Below are positions 12,057 through 25,900 of a stretch of 64,000 nucleotides of DNA, piece after piece. The stretch lies in NCBI GenBank assembly GCA_003290165.1, contig QNQO01001815.1, positions 1 to 64,000 of the forward strand. The letters are read 5' to 3'. This DNA comes from Berberis thunbergii. Its lineage: Eukaryota; Streptophyta; Magnoliopsida; Ranunculales; Berberidaceae. Below the pieces are notes generated by a model. That model saw only the letters and a program-made list of their open reading frames with translations, ran no database searches and was not told where the DNA came from. Within the stretch, counting starts at the first letter, position 1. Every line of letters starts with the position of its first letter. Position numbers and translations under genes: made by a program.

Positions 12057-13045
12057 GTTTTCATTTATTGGGGGTAGATCCAAAATCTCCACAAGAAGAC
12101 TGTTGCAATCGTTATTTTAGTGTACCTATTTATAGGTGGTTGCTCATTAAGTGGTGGAACTATCTTCTTGAGTTTTTTAAAGCGACCCTTTATAACTGGT
12201 TAAACTCTTGGTATGTTATCAAGGATGATGAGTTACAAAAGGAAAAAAAAAATGCATTCACAGTGAAAACCAAAATATAAATATAAAGAATATAAACTTT
12301 GTATGTTATGCTGAGCCACTTAATTGTTGAATACACAACATAATATGAGATGTTGCATTTTCCAAATGATAAACCAATTGAGAGACCCAAGAAGAAGAAT
12401 GTGAAGATAGCTGAGGATGAAGGTGGATATAGATTTAAGAAGATTGAAGAAATGTATGTAAGAGCATTTCCAAGGACAAAAGTTAAGATGAGGATCAACC
12501 ATCCCTCATTTGAACCAAAAACTAAATTTAGGGATATTCTATTTTTTCATCACTCCAACCATATTCCATATTTTAACTTTTTATCATTATTTAAATATAT
12601 ATTTCACTTTTATATATCATTTTAATTTCAATTATACTATTACACTCTTATTAATTTCAATTTAATATAATTATACTATTATTAATATACACTATTCTTA
12701 ATTTAAATTTATTTTAATTTGACAAATTAAAAGAGTTGGGAAGATTTTAAATATTTTTTAGTATAATAATTAGTTTTTAAATTCTATTATTAATTTGTCT
12801 TGGTTTTTGTTTTTAATTAAAAAAATTAAAAGAGTTATAAATATTTTAATATTCTTTAGGATTTTGGGATGATATGGATGCCCAAAATATTGGAAAAAGT
12901 AGAAGTAAAGTTACAATAGAGAAAATTTTAGGGATTTTCTTGGAGCATGTATTTTCTCACATGAATCCAAGCTATTTTGGGGGATCCTATCTCTAAGGGT
13001 AAAAGTTAAAATAGGATATCAACCATCACCATTTAAAAAACAAAA
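12057..13045. other. AT-rich sequence, probably worn MITE
   Basis: The block AACTAAATTTAGG with following TATTTTAACTTTTT occurs at about 12521-12590 and again at 13229-13300, suggesting an older element split by the fold-back MITE at 13046. The open frame at 12350-12625 shows no known domain. Confidence 0.35.
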
Positions 13046-13217
13046 ATTCTAAATGTCGAGGAAGTGGGCGAGGAAAACAACGAGGGAGGGAGGGAGGGGA
13101 TCGTTCACTCCCTCAGGATACGTGTGTTAACTTTTTGTGCACGTATCCCAAGGGGGTGAACGGTCCCTCCCTCCCTCCCTCGCTGTTTTCCTCGCCCAGT
13201 CCCTCGACAGCTAGAAT
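13046..13217. mobile_element. GC-rich fold-back MITE, copy 1
   Basis: The sequence is a near-palindrome. It opens ATTCTAAATGTCGAGGAAG, runs through GGGCGAGG and a GGGAGGGAGGGAGGGG tract, then GTTCAC, and mirrors itself through GTGAACGGTCCCTCC and CCTCGCCCAGTCCCTCGAC to CTAGAAT. A full copy lies at 38466-38643 and a half copy at 41560-41650. Confidence 0.85.
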
Positions 13218-13931
13218 AGCTCTTTAAAAAAATAACTAAATTTAGGATTTTTTTTTTATACTCTAACTACATTCCCTATTTTAACTTTTTCATTATTATT
13301 TAAATATATATTTTATTTTTAATCATTACTTTGGTTTTTATTATTATTTTTAATTTGAAAAATTAAAAGAGTCGGCTATTTCTATGATCCCTCGGAGATG
13401 CTCTTAAAAGGAAGTAGGGCATAATTATCACTGTAAAACAAGCAAAGAGCGAAGGCAAGGGATGAAAGACAAAGTGGTACTTCGGTCATTTTGATCCGCA
13501 TTGTAGAAAAAAAAACAGAGAAGCTGTTAAGAAGAGAAAAGAGAGCTCTCTGGTTCTTCCCAAGTTTTTTGAGATTTCCAAGGGCGAATCTGTGATTCTG
13601 GTTCTGGTGAGTCTGAATCGGTGGTGATTTGAGTTGGAGTCAGACGGATTGGTTTGGGTAGAGGTGTTTAAGAAGAGTGAGTGGATTGGATTTCATTTGA
13701 TTTGATGAGAAGGGAATTGAGGAGAAGAGATAGATAGAGAGAGAAACAGAGAAGGAAGAGAGGTGAGAAGGAGCGAGTAGAAAACGAACGAGCCTTGTAA
13801 AGAAACTAGGGTTTTTTGTTTTTCTAATTTTTTTTCAGTTCATGTAAAAAAAAACCCAGATTTTTAGGGTTTCGTTCGTTCCACAGTTCCAAGACTCCAC
13901 CTTTAATGGTGGCGTTATTGACAAAGGAGTA

Positions 13932-16900
13932 ATGGAAAGCGCAGACAGTGAAGAGCCCGAGTCTAAGAGGCGTCATTTGAACTCTGTTTTGTCCCCCATG
14001 GCCAGAAGCTCACCCACCTCTCCCGATGAACGGCCTGTAAACTTTATTTCTTTCTTCTTGATTGTTTTCTACTCGATGTTAATTGTTGTTTGTAACTTCT
14101 GAGTTGTGGTTTCAAACTTAAAAATTATGATTTCTTGAACTAGATTGATTGCGGCAGGAATAGTGGGTTTATTCCAATTTATAAGCATGAAATTGTTGTT
14201 TTCCTTTATTTTGGGTTTAAACTGCCAAAACTAGGGTTTTGTTAGAAAGCTAATAAGCTACTAGCTTTTGTGTCGTAAGTTTTCGTTTTTTCCATCGTCT
14301 TTCCCAGTTTTTAATTAAGATTTATGGTAGATATCGGGATAAAATCGTATAAAAATTGGAGTAGACATTGAGAATTCAGACTGAAATGTTTAAAATTTTG
14401 AGATATTCTGAAACAATATGGTTATAAGTCAGCGGGTTTTGAGTTGTAACTAGTTGCATCGAATTGTTTGATAATAATCGTCATAAACAGTTGGGGTATG
14501 CAATTTTTGACATTTATTTTGACATGGTGTGATTTGTCGCCTTAATCATTGCTAGCAGTGTAGAAGTATGTATGATCATTTTGTGGTTGCTTGGGGCAGT
14601 TATTGATTACTCAATAACTTCCTCGAGGTAATAAGTTGTATTTTATATAGGAGAAATCATTGTTTTAAGCACGTAACATATTTCGAACGTCGGTGGAGTC
14701 TTCTCCATTTGGAGAACCAAGCACTTCATTGAACTATGACTTCGACGATGAAAATAAAATGAACAAAATTACTGAGATGAAAATAGAATTGAACAAAATA
14801 AAATGAGATGAAATGAAATGAACAAAATTACTGAGATGAAAATAGAATTGAAAAATATCCATCTAATTAATCCAATTTGTTCTAATCCCAAGATCCCAGC
14901 TCACACCAACTCAGACATGTGATGACACTACTACAAGTCTGTAAGGGTATAAATGTTAGTAAGCCATAATTATTTTTTGGTTTTATTTTTGGTTCTCACT
15001 TGGAATGTGATTCTTTTGTTAAAAGCCTGTTTGACCATTAACACTCTTCCATTTATTCTTATGTTGCAAGCTAACTGAGTTCTGTCCCCATGGAAATTTA
15101 CTGGCATCAGAAGATTAACATGAGACCCATCTCTATTTGCAGGTTGATGCAACAATGCTCCAGTACCAGAATCAAAAGCTAGTTCAACAGTTAGATGCGC
15201 AGAAACATGAGTTGCATGTTCTAGAGAGCAATTTCAAAGAGTTGAAAGACAAACAAAATTCTTATAATGAGACGCTGATTGTACTAAACAGACTTTGGAA
15301 TCAGGTGTCCCTTATAATTCTCTTTGTACTACGGACACTTTTTGTATGCTGTTTCTACATTATAAAATTTCTTGCTTACTTTTGTACCTTTTGGCAACTT
15401 TAGTTGGTTGATGACTTGATCCTTCTTCGAGTACAAGCTGGGGGGGATGAAAATGGTTTACAAGACTTGGATCGTGCTGATGATGCTAGAGGTTGTTTCA
15501 AAATACTTCTAAGAAATTTAGACTCTCCTTGTAAACAATTTTCATATGTGAGCATAAATACTTTAGGATTTTGCATTGCTGTATTGGGTTTTGTTGACGT
15601 AAATTTCATATCTTCTAGGTTCAATTCCATCTTGTTCTCCGGAAAAGATATTTCTTTGGAGACTTTTAGAGTTGGGACCTACTGAAAGTAATGGAGGTGA
15701 TGAATCCATAGGATATGTTGAAGAAGCTCTTTCTGTGCGCCGTTCATCTACAATAAATTTAATGAAATCCTTACAAGGTGTCCTTGATGCCCAGAGTGCT
15801 AAAGCCAAGAGCTTAGTGTCATCAATACCTGGAAAGTTGTCTGGAGAAGGTCAGAAGCAATCTTGGTGCGAGGACCGATATGTTATACTTCAGGATTTCT
15901 TTCATCTTTTTATCCCTTCGTTGTCACATAATTGGCTTCGATTGCTTTGATTTGATAATTTATTGATAAGAGTTTTATGGTCAATTGTGTGCTAATCTAT
16001 ATTTGGTTTATCAGATGCTATTATCCAACTTCAAAAGTTTGATGAATTGATGAAAGAGGATGCTGCTAATTTACGGAGGGCGATTGATGTTCTTCAGTTA
16101 AAGCATAAAAAATACGCTGATGAGATACAAGCTCTTATTCAGAGCCATTCAATCGATCAATATGAGATAAAACGAATTGCAGGTGCCTGTAATTCTTTTT
16201 CTTGTAAATGTTCTTGCTTAGTTGCCATATAGATGCATGCAGTTTTGTTCTTTAATCAACAGAAATCTTTTCATATAGTCATACATGTGAAGAAGGACCA
16301 TTTAACATGCTTGGCTATTAGTTACATGGATGTTATGTATAAAGGCATGTCAATTTGAATCTTCCTTGCATGGTTTAACCCTATAAAACCAAACTGGAGA
16401 CTAATCAATGAACTTGTTATTCCCTATGGAGTGGATTCCTTATCAATAACTTGTGTACATAATTGTGAACTTCTGTCAGTGTTCATTGTTTGGGTGTTTC
16501 AGTAGCTTGAACAATCATTTGTTAGATGCTGAGAATTGCACTGGTATTTGCAAGAAATGATTGAATAAGCAAGCATGGTTGTAATGTCCACAAGTCATTT
16601 TTTGAAAATATAACCATTTTGAGTGCCATAACTTGATATTATGCAATTTGCTTGTACAGCCACTTCTGATGAGATCTTTATATTCCATAGCTTGAGAAAA
16701 TGGCAAATTCCAGTCCCAGAGTACGGACATGTTTATTTTACCAGCAAAACATAGATTCTTATTTGAAATCAATAGTTCAGTGAGTCACTTTCTTTCACCA
16801 TCCAAATACAGGAGACTACTGTCATGCCATGCACAAGTCTGGATGGAAAAGCTTTATCTGGAAACTTTTCATTATGTTTGCCTTTGTTTGAGAAGTTTAT

Positions 16901-19900
16901 AAGTTAGTAAAAACTCCAATGAAAAAATGGAGGCCAAGGAGGCTAGGGTTGATGGAGGAGATTGCGGCCATTGATCTTTTGGTGGAGGATAGTTCATTAC
17001 ATACTGATATACTTCTCACTTGATCTTTGGAAAAGTTTGAGGTGGACAACGATGAAAGATGGCATATTAGAGTGGCAAAGAAATGGCCCGACTATGGGGA
17101 GTCTGACAATAAGTATTTTCATGCCTATGCCAGATACATTTAGTACTATCATGCTATGCGCCGCCAAGGTTTTAGAACGTGGTGGCCTAACGTGAGGTGT
17201 TTCCTAACTGCAAGGTGTATGCCTCAACACATGAGGGCACACAACCTTTTGCAAGTAACTCGAGAAAATTTAAATATTACACACAGTATAAAATGACTAG
17301 CAACATATAAGTTTTATTTTAAAGGAAAAACATATATTCCATTGTATTAAATATAAACCAAGATGAAAAAAACCCACCATGGGACACTTCACAATTGGAG
17401 AACCCTATCCTGTTAATTTCATAAATACGACATTAAAATTTTTATCGAGCCTCTTTTGTTTTGAGTCTAACTTACATTTATATATTATTGGTTTAATATA
17501 AAGTGGAAGCTAATACATTACTCGTAACTAAAACAATTAAAGATGTTAAAATATAACATAACAAAGTTGCACACATCGCAATAAAGCATAGTTTTGCACA
17601 CATTGCAATAAAGCATAGTAATGCCGTAAGCCTTTGATTTAATTGAGCCTTTGACGTATTGTGACTAAGTTTTGCCTTGAGGTCGGCCTCAAACCTTGCA
17701 CATTTTTCAAAACATTGCTATGCTCAAGTTTGATGAAATTGTGTATTTGAAATTTTTTCTTTATGTTTGTGCTTACTTGAGAAGCTTATAAATTGGAGTA
17801 AAACATACGTTTCTCACTGTCATCCCGAAAGGCCCTCCAACATTAAACAATTTTGCCCCATTACTCTCCTTGGGGAGTCTTTACAAAATTGTTGCAAAGA
17901 GATGCCTAAAGTCTTGTGTGAGTCCTCTTACATAGTGCTTCCGATGTCTTGGCTGTTAGTATCCTGGGATTCTAAACTTCTTCTATCCAAATATCTTGGC
18001 ATTCCCCCTGGAGCCCAATTCGAAATCAAGTTTGTTTTGGGATGAAACCAATGAAAAAAAAAGGTTGGCCAATTGGAAATCAAAATACCTCACCAAGGCA
18101 TGAATGATTCATCTCCATTCAATCAACCTTACCAACATCCCTATTTACCTTCTCTCCATTTGCACTATATAGCTGTTGCCAAAAGGATGGAGAGGATATG
18201 AGGGAGTTTTTGTGGGGTTCTACTAATGAGAAGAAAGCCATTGGGTGGCTTGGGCCTTGGAAAATTAAGAATTTCAATGATTTTTTCCTTAGCAAGTGGT
18301 TGCGGAGTTTTGCAACTGAGAAGGCTGCTTTGTGGGGACAAATCATTGTTGATAAGTATGGAGATAAATTGGAAGGGTGGATGCTCACACAAGATAATCT
18401 TGTTATGGTTGTGGAGTGTGGAAAAGAATCCTCAACCTTGCCCCTTGTTTCTATGTTCACTCTTCTAACAAGCTAGGTAAAGAGGATCGGTCTATTTTTG
18501 GAAGGAAAATGGTGTGATCAAGGCAAGCTAAGGCCCTTATTTTCTCAATCTATTTCAGATGTGTAACTACAAGAAAGGGTTGATGACAGATTTTTAGGAT
18601 TCCGATTCTGCTTAGCAAGGATGGATTCTATTTTAGAAGAGATTTCAATGTGTGGGAATTAGAGGACATGGGGAACTTAGGTCCTTCCTTCAAGAGAAAC
18701 AAATCACCCAAACTGATGATGATGTTTTGTGGGGGTTTATGAATTTGTAGAATGTTTGAGATCTTAAACTCTGGAGAACCCATGATCATGATCACCAATT
18801 TATAGCAGAAAATTGAAAAAGATATGGCTCAAGCGCTGTCCCCCAAGCTTTAGTTTCTTATTGTGGACAATTATCCAAGTGGGAACCCTCATGTTTGACT
18901 ATTTGAAAAGAAAGCGTTTCCAAAATCCCAATCATTGTGCGATTTGCAACCAAGAAAAGGAATTGATTGATCACATCTTTTGAATTGCCAATACACAAAG
19001 GGAAAAGTTCATAGTGAATTGGCAAGTTCAAGGATATACAAAGGAATGGTTGAAAGAATAGAAGCTCATCAGTATCTCTTGCTTGGAGAAATGAATTTGG
19101 AGAAGAGGAATTGATTTTGTGACTTGGAGTCTAAGGAAATGAACAAAGGAAGTCTCTCTCTTCTCAAGAGTGTTTGTTGTCTTTCAAAGAGTTTGGCATT
19201 GTGTGCAAAACATGTCTTTTGATTTGTTCATGTTTAGTTGGGACAGTTTTTTTATATAAATTTGCCTTTATTCCTTTCTTGTACTGGGAGCTTCTCACCA
19301 CCTTTCTATTTGATAATATAACTCTTTGTATCGATCTCAAAAAAAAAATTGTGCTTCCAATGTAGTCACAAATTTAAGGCGTTGTACTCGTAGTCCAAGC
19401 TTGGGTTGTAAAGTGAATTTTGGGAAGGCCTACAATCATCTCTCTTGGGATTTGTTTTCCTGTCATGAGCAAGGAATGAGATTTCGCGAAATTTCACCGA
19501 TGATTTCATTTTTTTTTAATTCCAAAAAGAAAAACGAAAAAAAATGTAATTTTACATTTTTTTCGTTAATTTCGTTTTTTTTTTTCGAAATTTCAAAGTT
19601 TTTTTGTAAATTTTAAAGTTTTTTTCTTCTAACTATCATTTCTTCTAATTATTTATTGATTTTAGAAACCAAACTCCTTGATTTTCTAATTATCATCTCT
19701 TCTAATTGTATCTGATTTTTGAAACAACTTGCTAATTTTCTAATTATATATAGATTTCATGTTTCTTTCATTTATTGGTATTTAGGCTTCATATATTGGT
19801 ATTTGAAATCATCTCCTAATTTTCTAATTATCATGTTTTTTTTTTTCATTTATAGGTATTTACTTGGATCTTTTTTTTATACATTTCATATACCCTCGAA

Positions 19901-22900
19901 ATTCATTATATATATTTCATGTAACCTCAAAATTTTTACGTTTTTTCTTTACATCAAAATATTTCTTAAACTCAAGAGACCAAAATTAACTCGAAAAACG
20001 AAATCACAATCGTTAGTCATGAGGATGGGCCTGGCATTGTTGGAATGGAGGGGGGAGTGAAAATGAGACCACCTCCATACTCGGGTGTGAGGTTATGCTC
20101 TGCTGACTACATACTTGGGCTTGCCTTTGGCATACAATGGGATGTGGAGTCTGGTACTTGAAACACTTGAAAAGAGACATGCAAATTGGAAGAAGGCACT
20201 GAATTCACTTATCTCCCTATCTCTAAGATGTTTGGGCTGATCTTGGAGGGGATAGTGTTTGGAACATCTTTCCTAGGAGGAAATTGTTTGTTTGTTTGAC
20301 CGGGAAGAGGAGGAAGCTCTTCACATGTTTTGAATGCTTGAAGGTGTTGGGTTAGGGGTTGAGGAGGATGCTTGGGAATCGAAGTGTGAAGATAGAAAGG
20401 TTTTCACTGTTATTTTATTTTTATTTTTTTTGGTGGATGGGACAACTTTTATCGAACCCTTAAAAAATTCCTCTCATGTATTGTATTGAACAAATGTATT
20501 CCACCTAGGGTATTTTTTTATTTGGCAAATCAAACCCACATGAAATGACTCCCTTGATTGCGTCCTCTTTTTCGCACAAACTTGATGATTAAAATGACAC
20601 TGGAAAAGTTTCTATGAATGCTTTTGTTAAACATTTTAGCCTTTGTCAGAGTTTCTTTTTCTTTGCCATGGAAGCATTGTTAATAATCGAGGAACCATAT
20701 TGAGTGTGATATTTCCATTTCCTTAAAGAAGAGGAGACCAAACTTCAATCTTTACTGTAATGTGTATCAAGTTTATTTGCCAGAAGTTAAAGCTTTGCTC
20801 GTATCAATGTTATCGTGCTTGATTCCAATATCTATAACATATGCCTGAAGAAGTATGGGTTAGTTTGTGATTCTGATGCCTGATTCTCTCTCCTCTTCCT
20901 GAAATTTCTGTTTTGTCCGTCCTGTCAATGTATTGGAGTTGGATGAAACTGCAAACTAAAAATCAGGCCATCACAGAGGGTAGTGACAGATTGGGTTGTG
21001 GTGGGAAGGAAGTTTGGCATTCAATAAGAGTTTTCTGAAGTGTTAACTGCACCTATGAGTGTTTCGTTTATGAATGGTTTCATTGTGATTCACAAAAAGC
21101 GGGTCTCGTTAAAACATATGCCCTCTTTAATAAAATTGTGTTTGGTCAAATGATAGTTTCAATCATAGAGTTATGATGGACAAGAACAGTTGGTGTTACC
21201 TTAGCAATCAAACCGATGAATTGATCAACCACTTTTTCTTGTATTGTATCTTATCCCCTTCCAGTTGGAGGCGAAATTTGGAGTAAAAGCAGTTATTGGG
21301 TCAATGAAGGATTGGTTAGTTTCCTGGTCTTGTAATGTGGCAACTTTTATTTGCTGGGTGTTTGGTTTGGGGTAGAATCTCTCACGTCCTCATGTGGTGT
21401 TTTTGAAAAGAAAGAAATCAATGCGTTTTCAAGGGTTGAACAGATTAGAGCACGTGGTATTTATGCGAATTAAGTAGATGCGGAGGACAATGAGGCACTC
21501 TTGGAAGCAATTTACGAATACTCTTGTTTTACGTTCATGTTTGATTGGTTTTCTGTAGTGTGTAACTGATGTATCTTTATTTTGTAACTAGTTGTTCACT
21601 TGTTTTCTCCTTCCACTTGAAAAAAGGGTGATTTATTACCGGATTTAGGGCACAATTATCTGTATGTTTGGTCTTATATGGCAGTGCTATATCAGTGGTA
21701 ACAGTGCCTTATGACCTCCTCATAAATGTCATTTGTGTTTCTTTGTGCTGAAAGGTGAACTGGAGGAAAGCTCAGCAGAACTGGAGGAAAGTAGAAGAAA
21801 GATAGTTAATTTGAAAATGCAAATGGGTGGAGCATGTGGAGTGAACAATCGAGCTTCCAATGCTGTAAATGGCAGCATGTCACCTGAAAAACCTGCAGCT
21901 GGGTCCATGGGGCTTCGAGAGTTGAAGACTTCCATTGAGGATTCCAAGGTATTTTGAGACAGCGGGGATCACATTTTATAAGTTGAAAAAGATGACCTAC
22001 TTGCTGTTGTATTTCCATTTTTCTTCTGTTTCTATTTGTTAGGTTTCCTTGTAGGATTTTATGGTTATGATTGATGAGTGTAATCGGATAATGCAGACAC
22101 TTGCAGCCACTCGTCTGTCTGAGCTTCAGGAAGCACAGGAAGACACTTTGATCCTATCCAAACAATTACAAGAGTTTCAGGTTAGTATCTTATTAATAAT
22201 CTCCATGCCACCTCTGTGCACCAATGCTTATTATGTTTTAGAAAATGTCTTTCCAATTACTTTCATTTTGCAGAACGAACTAAAAGATGATAAATTCGTA
22301 TTTTCATCTAAGCCTTACACTTTATTAAGTGATCAACTCCATCATTGGAAGGGTGAGGTGGAGCGATTTAAAGGACTAACAGAGTCCCTGCAGGTAATGT
22401 TATTTCCTTTGCCTTTTCCATTCTTTACTTTTTGCCTATTATATGACTCTTGGTGGAAATTATAACTTCAGGCTGACAGGACTTATGTGCTGCGAAGGGA
22501 GAAGGAACTTACTGCAAAAGCCGAGTCGGTAGAAGCTGCAAAGAATACTATCAAGGATTCAGAGGCCAGGATAGAAGAGCTAGAACATCATTTGCAAAGA
22601 TGTATTATTGAAAAAAATGAACTTGAAATTAAAATGGTAGAAGCTGAGCAGGATTCAGGTGAAATGGGTGTACAATTTTAATTCACACTGTACTTGGTGA
22701 GTTTCTAGTATCTGAAGGAGCTGGTTTATTCAGGTAGAAAAGACATCAAAACGGAGTTCCATGTCATGGCTTCAGCTTTTTCTAGAGAGATGAATTTTAT
22801 GGAAGCCCAATTGAGTCGGAGCAAAGAAACAGCTTGTGAAGCCCTTTCTCTACGCCAAGAAGTCCATTCTTTGAAAGCTCAACTGAGTAGGAAGGTATCC

Positions 22901-25900
22901 AATGATTCTCACTCACATTATTCTGCTTTGTTTCAATAATTAATCCAGTTTCTAGCTCCTTGAGACAAAATGTACCCCTTTGTAAATAAACAATTTTTTT
23001 TTTCTTTCTATCACTAAATCAATAAATTTGGATTTGCACCTAGTCTTAGAGAATGAATTATTAGGTAGACTAGGTTTTGGATTTAGGTTATCTAATTTTG
23101 GGCTCTTTTAGAAGTGCAAAGCAGGCATGGCAATTTAGCTTGATCCGATGGGTACCCTCCGACCCGATCCTAATGGTTTGGTTTTGTAGTTGAATAAACG
23201 GGTCACGGTTCGGTTCTGGGTCTTGCAAAAAGAATCGTTCTAGTTCCTAGTGTCTAGACCCGAGCCCGAACCAAATATATTGTGTAATAAATAATATACT
23301 AAACCAAATAAATCACAAATACAATCTCCACCATCAACCTCGTATCATCCATCATCATCCATGCCAAATAATAAATGAAAATTGGGCTCTCTCTCCTCGC
23401 TGGAGAGATTACTATGAGATGATCTACATCATTGTGTTGTATATCCATCAACATCAATTTGGGAGCTCTTGTGGTTTTGTAGTGGTTCCTTTCCATTTTC
23501 TTCTTCCTTTCCATTTTCTTCTTCTTCAGTTCAAATCTAATCTTTTGCAAACCTTTTTTGCACCTCCTCATTGGCCGCTTCTGGTTGGAAGCCTCTCCAC
23601 TCTCCTCCCTGGCTCTTTTTCCCTTTCTTGTAATCTCAAATCTGAGCAAAGAACAATACTTGTAATGGTGTTGACATGGTGATTGTGTAAGAATTGGAAG
23701 ATTTGTGATATATTAAATTGGGAGATTTAAATGGTATGATTTGGAATTTTGGTTGTGGATATAGGGTTTAATTTCAATCTATAATGGATGTGGAAGAAAA
23801 TGGTTATAAATCCCTTGAAAACAAGCCCAAAACGTTGTTGAAAATTGCAAAAAAAATAATCTGCCCATAAATATGTTGTATTCAGACGGCTATGCAGGGC
23901 GGTTACGGGTCAAACCCGAGGAACCAAAATCGGTTCCTGATTTGGTTCTAGATCTGGTCGGCACTCATTGAACCCCACCCAGTTGCCATACATAGTACAA
24001 AGTAATGAAGTATGTTGGCTGTCTAGAAAAACTCATTTTTGTTTAAAGTTTATGGATATCTTAAAGTGTATATTAATACAGACATCACATTTGAAAAATT
24101 ACAATTATGAGTATTTATTATTGATTGCAAATATTTGGAAGCCAAAAGGAAGGCTTAGTAGCAAGTGTTAAACCAATTGCAGTAGCCTTATATTTATCCA
24201 AGCTAAAGTTGTAGTACAACCTGAACTCTGAGGTGTGCAACTTGATTCCAGTTTTTTTTTTTTTTGGAAGGCGAACAGGGTTTTTAAGGATCCCAGAACC
24301 TATCAACAGGGTGACCTACAGGTCAACACCCTTAAGAAAGTAACCATGCCGCAGGTGGGATTTGAAGCTAGGACGTGGAAAACAAACCCACACAGCCCTA
24401 ACCCTAACCAGTAGGCCATAACACCATTGACAGCTTGATTCTAGTTGACTAGTTCCAATTGCAGATCTGATTAACTAATGAGCTAAACTTCTACGAACAA
24501 ACTCTAAAGTACTCTACAAACAATTCTAAAGTTGCGATTGGATTCTCCATTGGGGTATCTTAGGTTTGTTGAGCAACAACATTTGCTGATTGCAACTTGC
24601 AGGTTAAGAAAGGGGAGGGAGGTGTCTTTTTTACCCGTAATTACAAAGTCAACATTAAAAATCAAGCACAGGATGGATCAGAGAGATTAAAGTTTCCATT
24701 TTTTTGGCTTTGGGATTGGGCTTGGACCAGAGAAGAGCAATTTATGGCTTTTAGTCTTTGCTTGTGTATTTTGAAGAATAGGGATCTTTCATTATTGGCA
24801 GTGTAATTTAGTGTGTTGATGCTTCATATTCTTCTCGTGGCTTGCAAGAGCTTCTGTGTCTTCTTGTCCTTTAGGTCTATGGGGTCATGTGGACACAAAA
24901 CTACTATTCAATTCATTAAATTAGAAAAAGAAAAAAAGTAAGACCTGATTTCTCAAAACATCATGTGAACACAAAACTAAATTATTAAAACAAAATTACA
25001 GCTCCACAATGAAAAAAGTTCAACCTAATTAGAACCCCTAAACAAACTCATCCCTAGAATCACAAAATCCAAAATCATAAACCTAAAAAAACCTTAAATA
25101 CTATGTAACGACACTTTTTTTTAAATTAAATTAAATTTATTATTTTTTTAAGTTTGTCGATACTCACGGATAATTATAGCAGACACTTTGTTCTTAGACC
25201 ATCAATTTTTTCATATAACTTTGAAAAGCTTCAATTCAAACTAATGTTACAAGCATATTATGACAAATTAGTAGCATATGAGTAGCAATATTGACCTACA
25301 AGTGAATGAATATGAGTAATAGTTCAAAAGTAATTGCTGAAAAGTAAATAATGCTAAAAAAGTACAAGCATCTCCCTTAGCGTCACATATTGTGTTTTTC
25401 TAGCCAACGTGTCCGACACTTTGGTGGTGTTTTTTTTGAAGTGTTCAGAAGTCAATTTCTAACTAGAGTTAAAAGTTCTGAATGAGCTTCTGAGTGAACT
25501 ATTTGTTTCACTTCTGAATTAGTTGTTGATTAGAAGCTGTAAAATAAAGGTGTTTGTTTTTAAGTGCTGATTTGAAGTTCCCACCACCACAACCACAAAC
25601 CACTAACATGAACTCCCCTTATCTGCATGTTTTTTCTCCTCCAAACACCATGGAGACACAAAAAACCCTATATCCCTCTTCATTCCTTGTACAATTTCAA
25701 GAAAAAGAGAAAGAAGAAGAGAAGGAAGGGAGGGTGTGGTGGGACACAGTTCGCGTGATAGAGTAAATAGAGAAGAGATGGTTAGTGGAGAAGATGGGTA
25801 GCACAATAGTCATTACAAATTTATTGTGTGGTTATTATTGAATGAATTTATTTTGAGGTTATGATCAACACCTCTCTATTGCTTGATCCAATCAGAAGTT

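Noticed and set aside
25554..25806. Open frames on both strands near 25.6 kb
   Set aside because: They lie wholly inside the Harbinger-like MITE 25548-25933 and have low complexity.
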